Below are positions 1 through 13,444 of a DNA stretch of 64,000 bases, piece after piece (within the stretch, counting starts at the first letter, position 1; each line of letters starts with the position of its first letter). Source of the DNA: Trichostrongylus colubriformis (lineage: Eukaryota > Nematoda > Chromadorea > Rhabditida > Trichostrongylidae). The stretch spans positions 30,343,426-30,407,425 of the forward strand of contig OZ022256.1 of the NCBI GenBank assembly GCA_963978905.1, read 5' to 3'. A program made the position numbers and the translations under genes. The notes under the pieces were generated by a model, which saw only the letters and a program-made list of their open reading frames with translations, had not been told where the DNA came from and made no database searches.

Positions 1-779
1 ATCCATATCCCGACGTAGAGGAAATCGGTATGATGATGTTCCATAAATGTTCGACTCAAAGACTTATCATCCATCCAGAGAATAATACTACAAAGTCGTC
101 GTACCCACTGAACACTCCATCAAAACTCCCATCATCCCATCTGTTGGCTAGAGAATTAACTTCACTGGAATGTCACCACTTTCGCTGCTTTTTCCTGATT
201 CTTGTCCGTCTTCTTTCTTTATTTTTCCCTTTCTTAGAAGGGATATTCTTTTCTTTTTCACACGTATCTTCATAGCATGCTGTTTTTCTTCCTATCTGTC
301 ATCATCGAAGTGTTGGTCGTGAAAGAGCACCTCTTGGAGCAATTCTGACCTTCTGAGTTTTTGAGTGTGTGCTGTCTTGGAAGAAAGACTATCTTATCAA
401 ACAAGCTATCAAGAAGTGTAAGCTGATTACTACCGATGGCCACTTCCCTACTGGTCACAATTTCTCCTTGATTGCGGCCCCTCATCATGTTTGATAGTGA
501 AATACCTTGGGAGTGAAGTGAATCCCAAAGTGCGATGACTGAGATTGAGGAAAGATTCAAATGTTTGCGCCACTGGTTTTTTTCTAACAGCAAGCATCGC
601 TGACCTCATCCATAATGTTTATGGCTGACCTCAGCCTTAACTGATTCCGATGGCATCAATATTTGCTTTGCGATTACGCGCCCTAGTCACCTTGCCCTAA
701 ATGTCGCAGTTGCAGGAGAGAAAGGAAGGCTATCTCACGCCACTACTGTTGATAAGCTAAGCTTGATACTCGTGGTTAC

Positions 780-858
780 CTTTTCACAAATAGTTTGCAA
801 AGAATTCTGGTACTTCTGGAAGGTGTTGACAAATCTGATGTTCATGCTGTTTTCTTCG
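780..858 (-). CDS. Candidate exon, 26 codons, unrecognised
   Basis: Acceptor GGTTTCAG, donor AAG|GTAACC. Encodes EENSMNIRFVNTFQKYQN and SLQTICEK with no stop. A second exon-like segment at 2416-2368 (acceptor GGGTTTCAG, donor TAT|GTGAGG, DPVFRIKRGVGRRRHY) is on the same strand, but the two are not in compatible phase without another exon between them. Confidence 0.3.
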
Positions 859-925
859 CTGAAACCTACCTACTCCTAAATAAAGGATGACCCGAAATCA
901 GCGCAAGATTTTGAGTTGCTACCAC

Positions 926-978
926 AAATCATTTCAGAAATCAAGGTCAATTTTTAATACAAAATAATGATTGATAAA
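926..978. repeat. Dispersed direct repeat, copy 1 (copy 2 at 2831-2886)
   Basis: AAATCATTTCAGARATCAAG followed by GTCAATTTTYAATRCAAAAT appears in both places, about 50 bp, same orientation. Confidence 0.6.
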
Positions 979-1506
979 AGAGGTGCTCAAGAGTGTTGGC
1001 ACTCGTATTTGAAATCTCTGCTGGCTGATATCTCAGGCACAATAAAATTCTTTGAAAAGGGGAAAGGACAAACAAGGAAAATGAAGCCGTGCACTTTCTC
1101 GCGCCATAATAATGGCCGTCGATCGTGTGTCGCAACTCTGCTGGTTTCCTCTCTATGGGCATTATTTGAAATTAAAGTTTAACAAGCCCACAAAAAACAA
1201 AAAGCACAAAGCAAACAAAAAACGAGATTATGGTATGGAAAACTTTGTTGGCAGTATGCGTATTTGTCATTAATGCTGTGGAGCCTATGTGTTATCCCAC
1301 ATACCGCCCTGTCCTGTGCATTTTACGATTCAAAAAATCGTAATCCAAACAGATAGCTATTTTTCAATTCAAATCTTGCGTGAATGTTGGTGTACCTGTT
1401 ACTGCAGTCCGTATCATGACAATGTCGCAACCTATTCACAGCAAAGATTAGCTTTCGCTAAGCCAACGCCAAATGTTCACTAGTGTGGGATCCGGTATTT
1501 CAAAAC

Positions 1507-1939
1507 TTAAAGGAATCGTCCACGAAAAATGAGTTTTTGTGTTACCCATGTGTTTATGTTGTATTTGCCTAATGTTGGCCTCATGCAAAATTTCACGTGA
1601 AAAAATGTGAATCTGGCTGAGATACAGCACCACAAAGTGCAGTCCCAGTGGGCGGGGCCTCCGTGTAGAAGCCTCGTCCCGTCTTCCGCCGCCGTTGGGA
1701 ACGGAGAGTAGGACTGTTTACGTAACCTTCTGTTCTTACAATGCGTCTCCGACCACGGCGGACGCGGTGCGAGGCTTTTACACGAAGGCCCCGCCCACTG
1801 GGACCGCACTTTGTGGTGCTGTATCTCAGCCAGATTCGCATTTCTTCACGTGAAATTTTGCATGAGGCCCACATTAGGCAAATACAACATAAACACATGG
1901 GTAACACAAAAACTCATTTTCCGTGGACGATTCCTTTAA
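1507..1939. mobile_element. Palindromic TTAA-flanked element, copy 1
   Basis: About 190 bp arms run inward from TTAA at both edges. The left edge starts TTAAAGGAATCGTCCACG and the right edge is its reverse complement, with arms matching through the GGGCGGGGCC region to a short centre near 1710-1740. No transposase is encoded, so it is non-autonomous. TTAA borders and near-palindromy resemble the PALTTAA-type repeats of C. elegans and would fit mobilisation by a piggyBac-like enzyme (inference). Open frames inside are by-products of the palindrome. Confidence 0.85.
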
Positions 1940-4900
1940 ATCGCATGTGCTTATAATTCCAGCATGTGCTCGTCACTACAGCAATCACTTGCGACCATAA
2001 GTGTGCAGCTTCTTTCCAAATGTCTTGATGCTTTCTTCAAGCAATAGCAAGGGATTGCCTTATTATTAGAATTGCTCGTGGAGGTTGATTGGTCGTGCGA
2101 GGCGCATCGAAAACCTCACTTTCATGGTAGGATTTAGCCCCTGCCAGCGTGGCTTAGGGTTCCTTCTCAATCGAAAGCATCTTTGAGGAGAAGCGTTGAC
2201 CACGGAACTGACCACATGTGTTATTCACTCTGGGTTTGACGCTTCTAACGTATTAAAGCTTGACATGGGCTTTGTTTTGAAGGCGAAATTCAAAGCACGG
2301 TGATTTTAACTGTTTTCTGTTCTATTTCTTGGTTAAATAATCTCCTTTTTCTTTTCATTTTCCTCACATAATGTCTCCTTCTCCCCACTCCTCTTTTGAT
2401 CCTGAATACTGGATCACTGAAACCCTTCTGCTTCGCTGGGTAACTCGTGCTTTTCGGCGAATACTGCATTCTTGACAAAAGGCACAAAGAGAGATGCGGA
2501 CGTCCACGTGCCCACGCGGGGATGTCTCCATCTACAGGCAGAACTATTGAGCTCGGATAATTTTGCTACGTTCTCCCCGCAAATTTCTAGAAACTCCACG
2601 AAACTGTAAAACACAAGAATTTTCGTGAAAACTTTCATTGCTCTTTCTCCACTAGTCGTCAATTCCAACGCAGGGGCCACGGAATTTATGACCTCGATAA
2701 GCTGACTTTAATCATATATTTTATACGTTATTAGTTTTTTCCCAACTTAGAAATTATTCTGTTGATGTTCGTTCCGTTTTTAACTGTAAAATTTATTTTG
2801 ACACATCAGTGTAACCAAGCATGCAAAGCAAAATCATTTCAGAGATCAAGGTCAATTTTCAATGCAAAATATAGAGATAAAAGGAAAAAATAAAAAAGGA
2901 TGCTGTAATAATTGCCCTATAACCTAAAGCGAGAGAAATCGCACGCCGTTCCACTTGTGGTAAAATGAGGTTTGAAATGTTCCTTGGCAATTTCAGGGAA
3001 AGTGTTTCAATACAGGTAGGGGGGTGTCTGTTAGTTTTTTTTATCTAAAGTAGTCCCAACGAGCTGGTCATGGTTTGAATAAGATCTACCAAGTGACTGG
3101 ATTCGAACACAATTCACAAGCAGGGAGTTGATGAATAGGAATTCCCCACTTTCAAAAAAAGTCGGCAAAGTACCGTGCCCGTTTCCACGTTTCTCTTATG
3201 ACATGCGTCTTAGAGCAATTAATCTTGTCCGAGAAAGTCTTTGTCTTTGTCTTGTACGACGTTGCACATGCCAGACAGTCAGTTTTACACTGGTCGATGA
3301 CATATTCGTGTCTACGGCAACGTTTCGTCTTGGTGTTGGGCATCGCAAGTTGTCACCATTCTACCCGATGTACATCCATCATCGATCTGCATTCATCTGG
3401 CGCTCTGTCGTACTTCGAGGTTACCATATCACCACAGTTTGTTTTGGGTTCTTCAAAACTAGCCCATGAAGTGGCAGGAATGGTCTTGTCGCCTTCCCTT
3501 TGATGTCTTTCACCACATCGCGACTTCCACTAACAAGATCGCGCCGCCACGAACTTATCGCGTTTCGCTCAGCCTAATAGAATGGAAACGTGGTCCCCAA
3601 AATGGGGCGATCAAAGTTCCAGTCTGTGCGCGGAGGCAATGACAGCGCCGTCGCGGTTGTCACTACCCGACGAGATGATGCCGGTTGTGATCCGGTTTCT
3701 GCTTATGACCCGTACTGGAATTGCTTACAATCACACGGCACCTCAAGCAGGAAAATCGAACCATGAACACAGCGTTAACCCAGACGGACGGCTAAGGAGG
3801 GCTAGCTGATGATTTCTCCGATAGTCCGGATAGAATGAAGTGAAGTGGCCCTTCGGGACAACGCTCCCACTAAGGAAAAGGGTCACGAGAAAATTCACTA
3901 ATCACAAAAAGTTGACGAGTACAATATAGCTACTCCATCTGGCAAAGTGTGCGAAATCCAGTCTGAATGTCCAATCAAACTGGAGTCGATGAGTACTCGT
4001 TCGAAGGTCGTATGGATGGTTTAAAACAGAGCTGTAGTGATGCTCAAGTCAACAGTTCTACCCAATATCCACACACGATGATGAGGATGTACCGTAATCC
4101 TCCTAGCTAGGTCGTACTGCAGACACGGAGTGGATGGGTTGTAGTTTGGCGTCGAGAATCTTTAGACACAATGCTTGCTGCTTTGTCCGTGTATTGACCC
4201 GCAAAAACTGAGCCGGCACTCCTACCCATGGGAGAACATAGCTACTGATAGGCTTACTGTTAAGTTCTTAGTGAATAGATAGACAGCCAAAACGTTATCT
4301 GCGTTTTTCTCCCTCTTGGCGGAAAGTTCCCGCTTATGGGGGTGACGACGTGTACGGTGCTTTCGTCCATATGACATATGATTAATTATCCCGCACAGAC
4401 GGCCGACTCAAGTGACTTGGGGATCTCCCCCAGATAAGCGATCGATAACATCGACGTGTCTGGCGCAGTAGGCAAGCATGTCCGTGATATTGGCGTGAGA
4501 CTAAATGCTTTTTTCTACGGTAATTTCTGAACATTGATATGAGATCGGAGAAGAGAATTGCTGATTGATGGTCCGCCCAGACGTTGACGATCAAAGGGAA
4601 CCGAACGGTGTGACATCATCGACTTCCAAGCTCGTAGATGAATACTTTGTTCGCTGACCTTTCAGGAGAGTTGATCGCTCCACGCAAATAGCAAAAATCG
4701 GGCGGTTTAATTTCTAACGCAACGGGTTGTTCCGTTGAATCACCTGTCCCCGGCTGATCAAGCATTTTTGCTAGCCCTGAAGGCGCAGTGGAACGCTGTG
4801 CTTGGCCAAATCCTCTTCATAGGCTTCACTCCAGTTCAAACTCTATGCATGAAAACAAATAGAATGATCAGCAGCTAAGCAGAAGGCTGAGCAAAATGGA

Positions 4901-5146
4901 GAGTTTCTTTTAAAAGGGCGCTCCTAGTTATTTTAGGGAAAAATCAAGCCTTATGTGATTCCAGGAACTCTGCAATACCAAAATGAAGCAATTGTAAATG
5001 TTCTGTTTTTGTCTACCAAAATACGTGTTCTGACCGCTCAATGACCACTGATCAAGGGGCTTTCCGAGTGGTCGGCATAGAGTAAACCTCCAGCTGGTAC
5101 GTACGATCATTCCAACCTGTAAGTCTTCAAAAAACTGATATATCGA

Positions 5147-5221
5147 TGAAATAGGGCCTTATGATTTATACCCAATAGGGTACAAATCTTAAGGCCCTAT
5201 TTCATAATCATAAGGCCCTAA
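5147..5221. repeat. Inverted repeat (AGGGCCTTA hairpin)
   Basis: TGAAATAGGGCCTTATGATT is followed by AAGGCCCTATTTCA and then AATCATAAGGCCCTA, so the left arm can pair with either of two right arms. No gene is adjacent. Confidence 0.65.
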
Positions 5222-6561
5222 TAAGCGAAGCAGCGGACACGGTGAGGTGACGAAAAGTGATCGCCCACTCGTCTGACCCGGAACTCACGTTCCGCGTCTG
5301 CTCATACCAGATAACAATTCAACTGAGCCTTGCCATTCAACACCAGGAAGGCATGTAATATCCCTAGTACTTGCTGAATTTCAGCTATTCATTGAATAAT
5401 CATCAGGAGATCCCCGGCATTCTATCAACAAGAGATGGTCTCCCTCCGGTCGTTGACGCATTCTTCAAACCGCACTTTTTATTGTCAGTTTGCTGAGCGA
5501 TTTCTGCAAATTCTGGCTCGTTTTCATGGTTTTCGGCAGCCGAAGAACGCCCGTAGAAACTGGAACCAGTGCTCTCAGTCGTGTGACTAACAGGTTACAG
5601 AGTTTGAGGAATGTGATGCGGAAGAACCTATCGCCAAGCAATTGCACTTCGATCACTCCTCCTCCTCCTCCTCGTCGTCCTCCTTCCGATGAGAAACAAA
5701 AACAGATTGTTGTAATAAGGAACAATTACCATCAATCAGCGACTGATCCTTCAATCACTTCCTCATCGCTGAGTAGACGGTCAGTTGTTCACTGGAAAAA
5801 CATGACAAATTGGTCTTTCGAAATTACTCATTTTATCTATTGCTGATTCGACCGAGCTCTCTAGCCTGCTCCTCATTCTCCAACAAAATTTGAACCCGGC
5901 GACAACAAAGTGCTTGGCCGCACCCCTCGTGTAGTTAGTGCAATTCCTTAGGATGAAACTTCCCTTTCCATCGTGAGATTTCTGCAACAAGGCAACCATG
6001 GTGGCAGTTTCACGAAGCGTCTTCCTTCGGGGCTTCCTCTCGGAAGAAATGCTCTCTCAAAGGGTGGACGGTTGTCTTCGCGCACTTGCAGTCACGTCTC
6101 ATGCTGATTTTCCGGCTTATCCCTCTATCACTAAGACTTTTGAGCATCACGTAATCGATGGACTTCCACCAAGCAGCTCGGTGACGTACCAGCTTTGCCA
6201 GTATGACTGGACGCGAGCTTCCAGTCATTAAGATGAGATAGCACAAGTAACAACTCTTTCCAGATAAGCCGCGCGTTCAAGTCCCAGTGGTACCAGTTAT
6301 ATGTACTCTGGCCTATACATACAATGGACTACATAGGGATTCCGATTTTAGACGGTGTTGTCTCCCATGACTTTTGTATTAAGTCACCGATCCCGGTGGA
6401 GTGGAAAGCTCGACTGACCTAAGAAAACAGATCCATACTCGATCACCGGGACATTCTAGTGAGAGCGGCGCCACTTGTCATTACACCAGTCAAAACTGTT
6501 GTTACCATGTGGGGAGAAGAAACAAAAATTCCAAAAGGCCAGCGATGAATACTGACTGTGC

Positions 6562-6610
6562 CATAGTTGGAAACTAACGTTAAATGTCATAGTTGGAAAC
6601 TGACGTCCCA
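6562..6610. repeat. Short tandem duplication, period 26 bp
   Basis: CATAGTTGGAAACT occurs at 6562 and again at 6588, each followed by a similar GACGT/AACGT segment. Confidence 0.6.
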
Positions 6611-9600
6611 AACTAATGTTCGCTCATCGGTGATAAACGGAATTAACTTATGAACTACAGTATTTCGATTGGAGTTCAAAGTTCCAATGGAGAGTGCAAT
6701 GAAGTCGTGGAAACTACTTTGAACCAGTAAACATCGAAGAAGTCAAATGGACAGACAAACAGAGAACATCTTTCCTACGAACTGTTCCGCATTCTGTGTG
6801 GACGGAAATGCTTTCAGTGAGCGACGATTAGCTGCTTAAACCCAGAACCAGCTTTCCGTGCTAGGCTATGAATTTCTCGAATGATATGTGGAATTACGGA
6901 GAATCGTGACGTAATAAAGTGCCAGGACCCACTGAAACATCACGAACTTTGCTCCACATGGTGGGATCCATTTCAGTTTTCTACAGAGGAGCTGATCATT
7001 CACAGGAGTGTTAATCTCTGCCATTGTGGCCCTTTCTAGTGCTCACCGGAATTCACAGACTCAAACTGTATCCCTAACGTGAAAAGCTGAAAGAGGAAGT
7101 TCTGACCATGGGATCGCTCTGGGAGATATCGAAAAATCTTCAACTGCATCCAATGCATCAGGATACTCCGCCATTTAGCCAGTCTGGAATCGATGGTGGG
7201 TTGCTTATAAAAATTCATTTCTAGGCAATCATCTAAAAAGCGGTAAGGATGTTGGACATATTCGCCAGTTCACTACACTTCTCATTTAATTTCTGACGCC
7301 ACCAGATTAAATCGTGGTTGGAGCATATTGAGAGACATTCGTGGGATTGGTCCGTTCGAAGTAGTCGTTATAAAATGAGGGTGTGGTGAGAGAAAGTGAG
7401 ATTAGACCGAAAATGAAGAGTTGTTCATATTTTTCAGTATTTTTTGGCTTTTATAGCTCCTTTCTCGGCGCCTTTTCTTGGGGCATAAAGAGGCATTACT
7501 GGAGTTACCACGACCCATCTTCTGAGAAGCTCGTATTTCAAAGTTTTAGAAAGCCAGAGTTTTCGGGCGCTGGCCATTCTCCTCAACACGATATTTGAAT
7601 GATTGCCGCGTCTTGTGCTCGTCAACGTTCTGTTAACATCAAATGTATGTATGGAAGCACTTCCGGTCAAATTGTGCAGTGATGGTCCTTTTTAAAATCT
7701 TTCAATCCAGTTGTTAATTTCTCAATATCTCAAACATTGCGAGAGTAGTTTTTGAAGATCTCGAATCCGACTGTTAGAATCCCTCTCGATCCCATCTTCT
7801 GCCCTTTCTCACAATCCTCGCCCCCGAATCATTGTTGTGCACACAACGTATCCATGCCCCTGTCGACACACAAATCCACACACGGGTAAAGTGCCTGTTT
7901 TCAATGGGGGCTGTACAAGCATAATAATGTTAATAAAATTTGTTAGATAAATGCACTGACTGTCATGTACGCATAAACGGTATAGTGACGTCCCTATTCC
8001 CGTGGGTGGATCCCGCTCGTCTTTATTATGCGCTGTATTGCCCCTCCATTGCCCTTCAGACATGAAAAACCCATAGAAATTGAATTTCATCGATTTGTTT
8101 TCAAAGTGTTAAGGCCCTATCAAACAACACATCGAGCGATTCCTACAGCAGCCGCGGCGGTCACCACTCCTCGCAGGACAGTGCTCATTCAGGCTTCTCA
8201 CAGGAGCGGTACTCGTCGAATATCCCCTAGAAGTACTGAAGAGAAAAGGTATCAACTGAATTTCAAAAAATAACATGAAAAGAAGTACGCATACGAAGGC
8301 TCTCATGTTCAAAAGTTCTCTCACGTGATACATTGACTTCAGATGTAGATCAAAACCCTATGAATTCTATGCATACATACGTCGAGCTTTGCGTAAGCTA
8401 ATTGCAAGACTGAATCTTCACGTGCCGCCGTGACTGTGAGTATAAGCAGAATTCGTGGCACATTCTGGAAAAAAGAAAGACAGCGGCACATCCTTGATTC
8501 ATTATCTTTCGAGCTTATGTTGTTTCTTTCTCAGGAATCGGCATAATTGCGAAAATCACGTTTCAAAATGTTCAGCGTACCTCCACCTTCAAATCTGCAG
8601 CGCTTGTGTGGAGTCAGGCCAAACTTAAAGTTCACGGCAAAAAAGCAATGAACCATTTGATGGGTCTGCTCTATGAGCCGCCCATTTTTCCATTCTACCC
8701 CGTAGAGAACAGAAGTACCTTAAAAAGTGAGGCTGGGGGCCAAACTATGAAATAACAGGTGCTGAGGAATGCGCCACTGAGTAAAAATTTAAAAAAAGCC
8801 TTCAAAATGGCAGAAATGAGGTATCCGGGCTTAGGAGATTATCGATCATATTATGAGATTATCGCGTGAAAGTGGGCCTTCGAGTCTGCCACGCTAGTTG
8901 GCACCATAGAGAATTTTGCGACAACACCTGATTTTCCATGACGACGTCTCCTTCACTATCGGAATCTCTTCGTTATCTTTTCCTATCGCGTAGAAGGCGG
9001 GCCTCGTTCGCCAGCGTCGCTGCTTTTGGTGCTGCATTCACGTGTAGGTTGGAAGGAACAGCACGCCATGGTGGAGTTGCGCTAGCTTTCTCTTCTCGGC
9101 AACGGTGTTCCAACAATTCCACTTCACTCCTTGATAAAAGTAAATCCTACGAGGCTGTGGCTAGAAATACCTGACCACGGGAAAAGCTGTAATACCCCAG
9201 TGATCCTGGAATGTCCTTTTTAGCGCGAGCCTGCAATTAAATTAATACGTATGATCCTGTTGTGACGATAGCGGTTATTAACACGATGCGTGAAGGGCCA
9301 TAGCTTGCTCCCTTTCAGTTCCTATATTCATACCAAGAAGTCCTCTCAATGAATGGTTTCGGAGAACTATCGCAATGAGGGGAAGGTCGGTGGGCATCCC
9401 ACTATGGACGTTATTAATGCTTAAGACTTCCGGCCACTAAGGCTTGGGCAAAAATATACGTTTTAATGTGCAAATTTACCCCTCAAAGATCCCTCCAAGA
9501 TGCTTAGATATGCAACACTCTGTCGGATATCCCCTCACTGCAATTGGAAAGAGTATATTACCATGTCGCCTACTCGTTTTTCCCAGCTGCCATCATCCTT

Positions 9601-11578
9601 TTCGACTCCCTCAGTAGAAATTTCTCGTTTTGCACCCGCCGGAAGCGAAATGTGAGAAGCTTTGAGATGGCGCATCACGAGGTCTCTCTCTCTCGCATGT
9701 ACTCATAAATCGCAACCGATCAAACCTTGACGCTTTGTGGAACAGGCGCGTGTTGTCGCGGTAGATGTACAACATGCCATGGAGGACAAATGTTGGCGCT
9801 TAGCGACGCCTCCGGAACGTCATGGGACGAGACGACGGCCAAAAGGCGCCTGTCTGTGGCAGCAGAGGTGCGAGAAGTTCTTGGAAAATTACACCACACA
9901 TTGGCTGCAGCCAGCCTTGAATTTCGAAGATGCCCATGCACCCCTATCCCCAGACCAATAGGCGCAGCTGCGACAAGTGTTGTTCGTAGGCTCATTCGAA
10001 AACAGTTTGGATGGGGCTATACATTCAAACTGTTCACAAACATTGTTTTTTCGATGAAGATGGCACCGGTTCCGGATCAGTGAACGCTGTTTCAATATGA
10101 ATGACAAAGGCAAAGGGCACACGTAGATGGCGTTTGGTCATTGAATTCACAAAAGCGCACAATTGTTCATCAGAATAAATCTCTCACAGCTTCGCACAGT
10201 GCCTGCTGGGAGAAGTGCATCGCGAGACTCCCGTTCGATCGATGGACACTGAAATGATTTTTCGAAAACATTTTTAAAAAAAGCAGGCCTGCCACTAGCC
10301 CGACATATGTTGATAAGAACACGTAAACTAAGAATGAAACGAAATTTTTCAAAGTTTCTATTTTCAGCGGCCATGGTGGCTTATCACAAGGCTTCGAGGC
10401 CAAATCTGACTAGCTATTCTAGCACACAGAGCTTTTCCAACTGCTCACATGATCCCAGTGTTCTGCAGCCACTTGTTGAAGTTCCAGTTCCAAAAATCTC
10501 GTCAAAGATCCATCAGGGATTCAAGGGTCATGAAGTCACCCACATGATTGCTGCCCTCCTTACTCTCATGCAGTGGTGGATGGATTTGCAAATAGAGCAA
10601 ATGTTAATGACTGGAAGCCCCGAATTTAGCTTGCTACTGGATTAACAGTGACCTTTAAAGGGCAGTCACTTTTGTGAGTCCAGCAATCTTCACAAAACTC
10701 GAACATGTAGGGCAATCCTACCTGGTGTTCCTGACTTCGAGCGTCGCCCTCCGGAAATCTTGGCCTTCAAGCAGCATCGAGTAGCTTTACCTCTTGATCA
10801 TTTATCGATTGATTAAATATGTTTCAGTCATTTCGATTCATTGAAGTTTAGATCATGGAGCTTCGTTCATCACAACCCCTGGCTCTGAATCGCCCAAATA
10901 GGAATGCCCCCGAAGTTCCTACTTGAAGTTGGGTTTCATAGTTCGCAGAAATGAAATAGCCACAATCCATTGCCGATGTTTTGTTTATGAGGCCATTTCT
11001 ACTTTTCACAATAGTATGGGATATTTGCCAAACTTTTTCCGAAGTGCATAGTTCTAGGGTAAAATATAGTTGTTCAAACAAACGTTATCTGAAGCGATGC
11101 GAACTACAGGATTATCGAATCGCACCGCTATAGGTGTTGCATTTGTGGGACAGATAATCGGCTAAGGGTATTCTATCGGTACCAGGAACAAAGAACACTT
11201 TTTGTGCAACGATTACTGGTTAAATTCGTGCGGAATCCAATCACGGATACTCAAAGATTTTTCTCGTATTTGGACGAGCTTACTGACTACAAGGACAAGG
11301 CTGGTGAGAGTAACACGCAAGCAGGGCCAAGCCCGATGTCGATGGAAGTTTTTGCAAGCCACAATCCCCGGTTGAATAGTGCGAGAGGCTATCTGTGCCC
11401 ATACTCAATCTGACTATCCAAAAATCCCAAAAAGGGACACCAGTCGATAGTCACAGCACTGCTATGCTATTCATTGTAAGTACTGATAGTTATGGTTACC
11501 ATGAACGACTTTTTCAGAAGATCGCTCTACCGCCCTAAATTTTCTTCGAAAGGTGTCGACGATTCTTCGAGAAAGTTT

Positions 11579-11884
11579 TCAAAATACGATCCCTCCCCGT
11601 TTCCAATCCGGATCACGTACCTTTTCTGAAACCAAGAATACGACCCTCTTCTCGAAGATTCCATACCCCACCTTGCCCGCAGGTGATCCTTCAATCCCGT
11701 GCGTAATTTCTGAGGAAATTATATGAAGATTCATAATTTGACATTCATTGGAAACCAGTCTCCTGACTTCAAATTCTACTATCCTAACTTCCATATCCCA
11801 GAGTGCCCGCCTAAAGACATGGCAATAGCAACCGTTCCTCTCTATAGAAACATAGCGCACGATCTTCTTTTCGGATTTCCGCAT
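11579..11884 (-). CDS. Unrecognised 101-codon open frame
   Basis: ATG-started frame with a natural-looking composition (MRKSEKKIVRYVSIERNGC..., EKVRDPDWKRGGIVF), unsupported by homology I can recall. It could be a chance frame or the remnant of a gene. Confidence 0.15.
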   Translation of the reverse strand: MRKSEKKIVRYVSIERNGCYCHVFRRALWDMEVRIVEFEVRRLVSNECQIMNLHIISSEITHGIEGSPAGKVGYGIFEKRVVFLVSEKVRDPDWKRGGIVF

Positions 11885-13051
11885 TTATGGACGCACTGAT
11901 ACATATCATTGAGCTAAGTGAAAGTGCTGAAGTTACAAGTGCCCCCTCCCACAAACATGGATCAAATTATGGGTGAAGGCCCGCCACGCTAGGTACAAGA
12001 CAATCCAAGCAGGGCAAAGAACACCTATCGTTGGCCTCTGCAAGTCATTGTATGGGCCATCCGCAAGATGGCACACTCCGAATGGGAGCGTTTTGTTTTT
12101 GATTAGCAGCATGTCCATGCTTCATAGAGAGAAGCACATACTGAGAAGTCCCCTGATCGAGCTATGGCTAACTGGGCGAACCTGGAAATGCCTCCACTAT
12201 CTCGGGAAATATTTCGCCGATCCTGAAGAATATGCTGTTCTCTTTTTGATTGCCAATCATAATTTTTCCACGTGAGGTTTTCAGTGTCAGTCGTTTGGAG
12301 GGAGCAAAAGCTCATTCCCTTGAGCTATAAATCAGGTGCTGCTCGAGCGTGGGCATTCATTGGAACTGCTTTTCGTTCTTGAAATTGCAGATAACTATTC
12401 TAAAGTAGTCCCGCAAATATGAGGTCCAGTCATCATGAACTGTTGCCTCGAACGGGCGATCTCTTGATAGATGGCGCCGCGATGACGACGGTGAATAACA
12501 GAAGACGGTGGTATTTCACGTGATCGTCAAAGACGATTCGCTTTCATTCGACGCTGCCCTGGTGTTATCGTTGATTGCAGAAATCCCTGGACAAATAACC
12601 ATTCCCATGGATTATTGCCAAGGAACCATGCCGAGTTAAGGGTATCTTGGGAAAGTGGGCCGTCGAAAAGCAACCATGTCCCTAATCAAATCCGATAGCG
12701 GAACCAGTGCTTGCACGGAAATTGGAGCTCTTATCACATCTGTAACATTCATGTGCTCTTATCACGCCGATTTTAGGGCTTCTGCCACGATTCCAGACGT
12801 CATTCCGTATGGTATACTCATGGCCAAACAGCCGGAATAAGATGAAACTATACGAATTCGTTGAATTGGTTAACTCATTTCAACACAATCATCAATTGTT
12901 AGCACATCAGCGCTAAGTCTAAGTTCCAGTGAGCGTGCAGTTGGTTGATCAAGCATATACAAAGATAAGGATGGGGCTGAAGTATCGCATTAGTACGCGT
13001 CCCTTTCAAAAGCCAAAGCGAATCCTTGACTTTTGGTTTTCTATTTTCAAA

Positions 13052-13444
13052 TCAGCTTTCGGTCAGGTGAGTTGGTCTTCTAGTGTCACTTGTGCAATTT
13101 TCGTGGAGCAGTTGAAAGTAGCTCCCGTCGGAGAGTCGTTGTAGCGTGGTGTCAATAAGACGTGTACCGTTCTCCTCCACGACGAGGAACCAGCTTGTGA
13201 TAAATCCCCATTCTTCTGCAAGTTCTTCAAAGTCCGACTCGTTCGTCAATTCGTACTTGCTGATTTCGATGACGAATGTGAACTGCCAGCCAAGCAGATC
13301 ACTTCGCTGCGTACTTTGCAACCGTGTCGTCATCTGTGCGTGTTACGCGTTGCGCAAAGTCCGACGACCATAAATCACGAAAACCGCCAACGCCGAGGTT
13401 TTCGTGGAATGCATCTCCGTCGCCGACGATTATTTGTCTTCTAT
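13052..13444 (-). CDS. Unrecognised protein, two exons (3' part of a gene)
   Basis: Exons 13444-13347 and 13282-13052, separated by a 64 bp intron of typical nematode size. Acceptors are TTTTTCCTGCATTCCATAG and GGCTGGCAG; the donor is CGC|GTAACA. The join is in phase and the frame ends at TGA. The peptide (~109 aa) includes VGDGDAFHENLGVGGFRDLW, FVIEISKYELTNESDFEELA and EEWGFITSWFLVVEENGTRL. It is acidic and soluble-looking, with no motif I recognise. The first exon begins with two bases of a split codon, so more exons lie upstream (higher coordinates). Confidence 0.45.

Larger units (their letters stand above)
1940..13051. other. About 11 kb without a supported gene
   Basis: Mostly unique-looking DNA. 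It contains the hairpin at 5147, the short duplication at 6562 and scattered open frames of 60-118 codons with no recognisable motif. Weak exon-like segments: minus strand 2368-2416, plus strand 8107-8248 (donor AAAAG|GTATCA, Thr/Arg/Ala-rich) and plus strand 10371-10527 (acceptor ATTTTCAG). I would not call genes from these alone. Confidence 0.4.

Noticed and set aside
1507..1956. Open frames of 60-104 codons on both strands
   Set aside because: They mirror each other because they lie in the arms of a palindromic element; not genes.
6265..6295. B-box-like sequence GCGTTCAAGTCCCAGTGG
   Set aside because: Flanking sequence does not fold into a cloverleaf; no pairing acceptor stem found.
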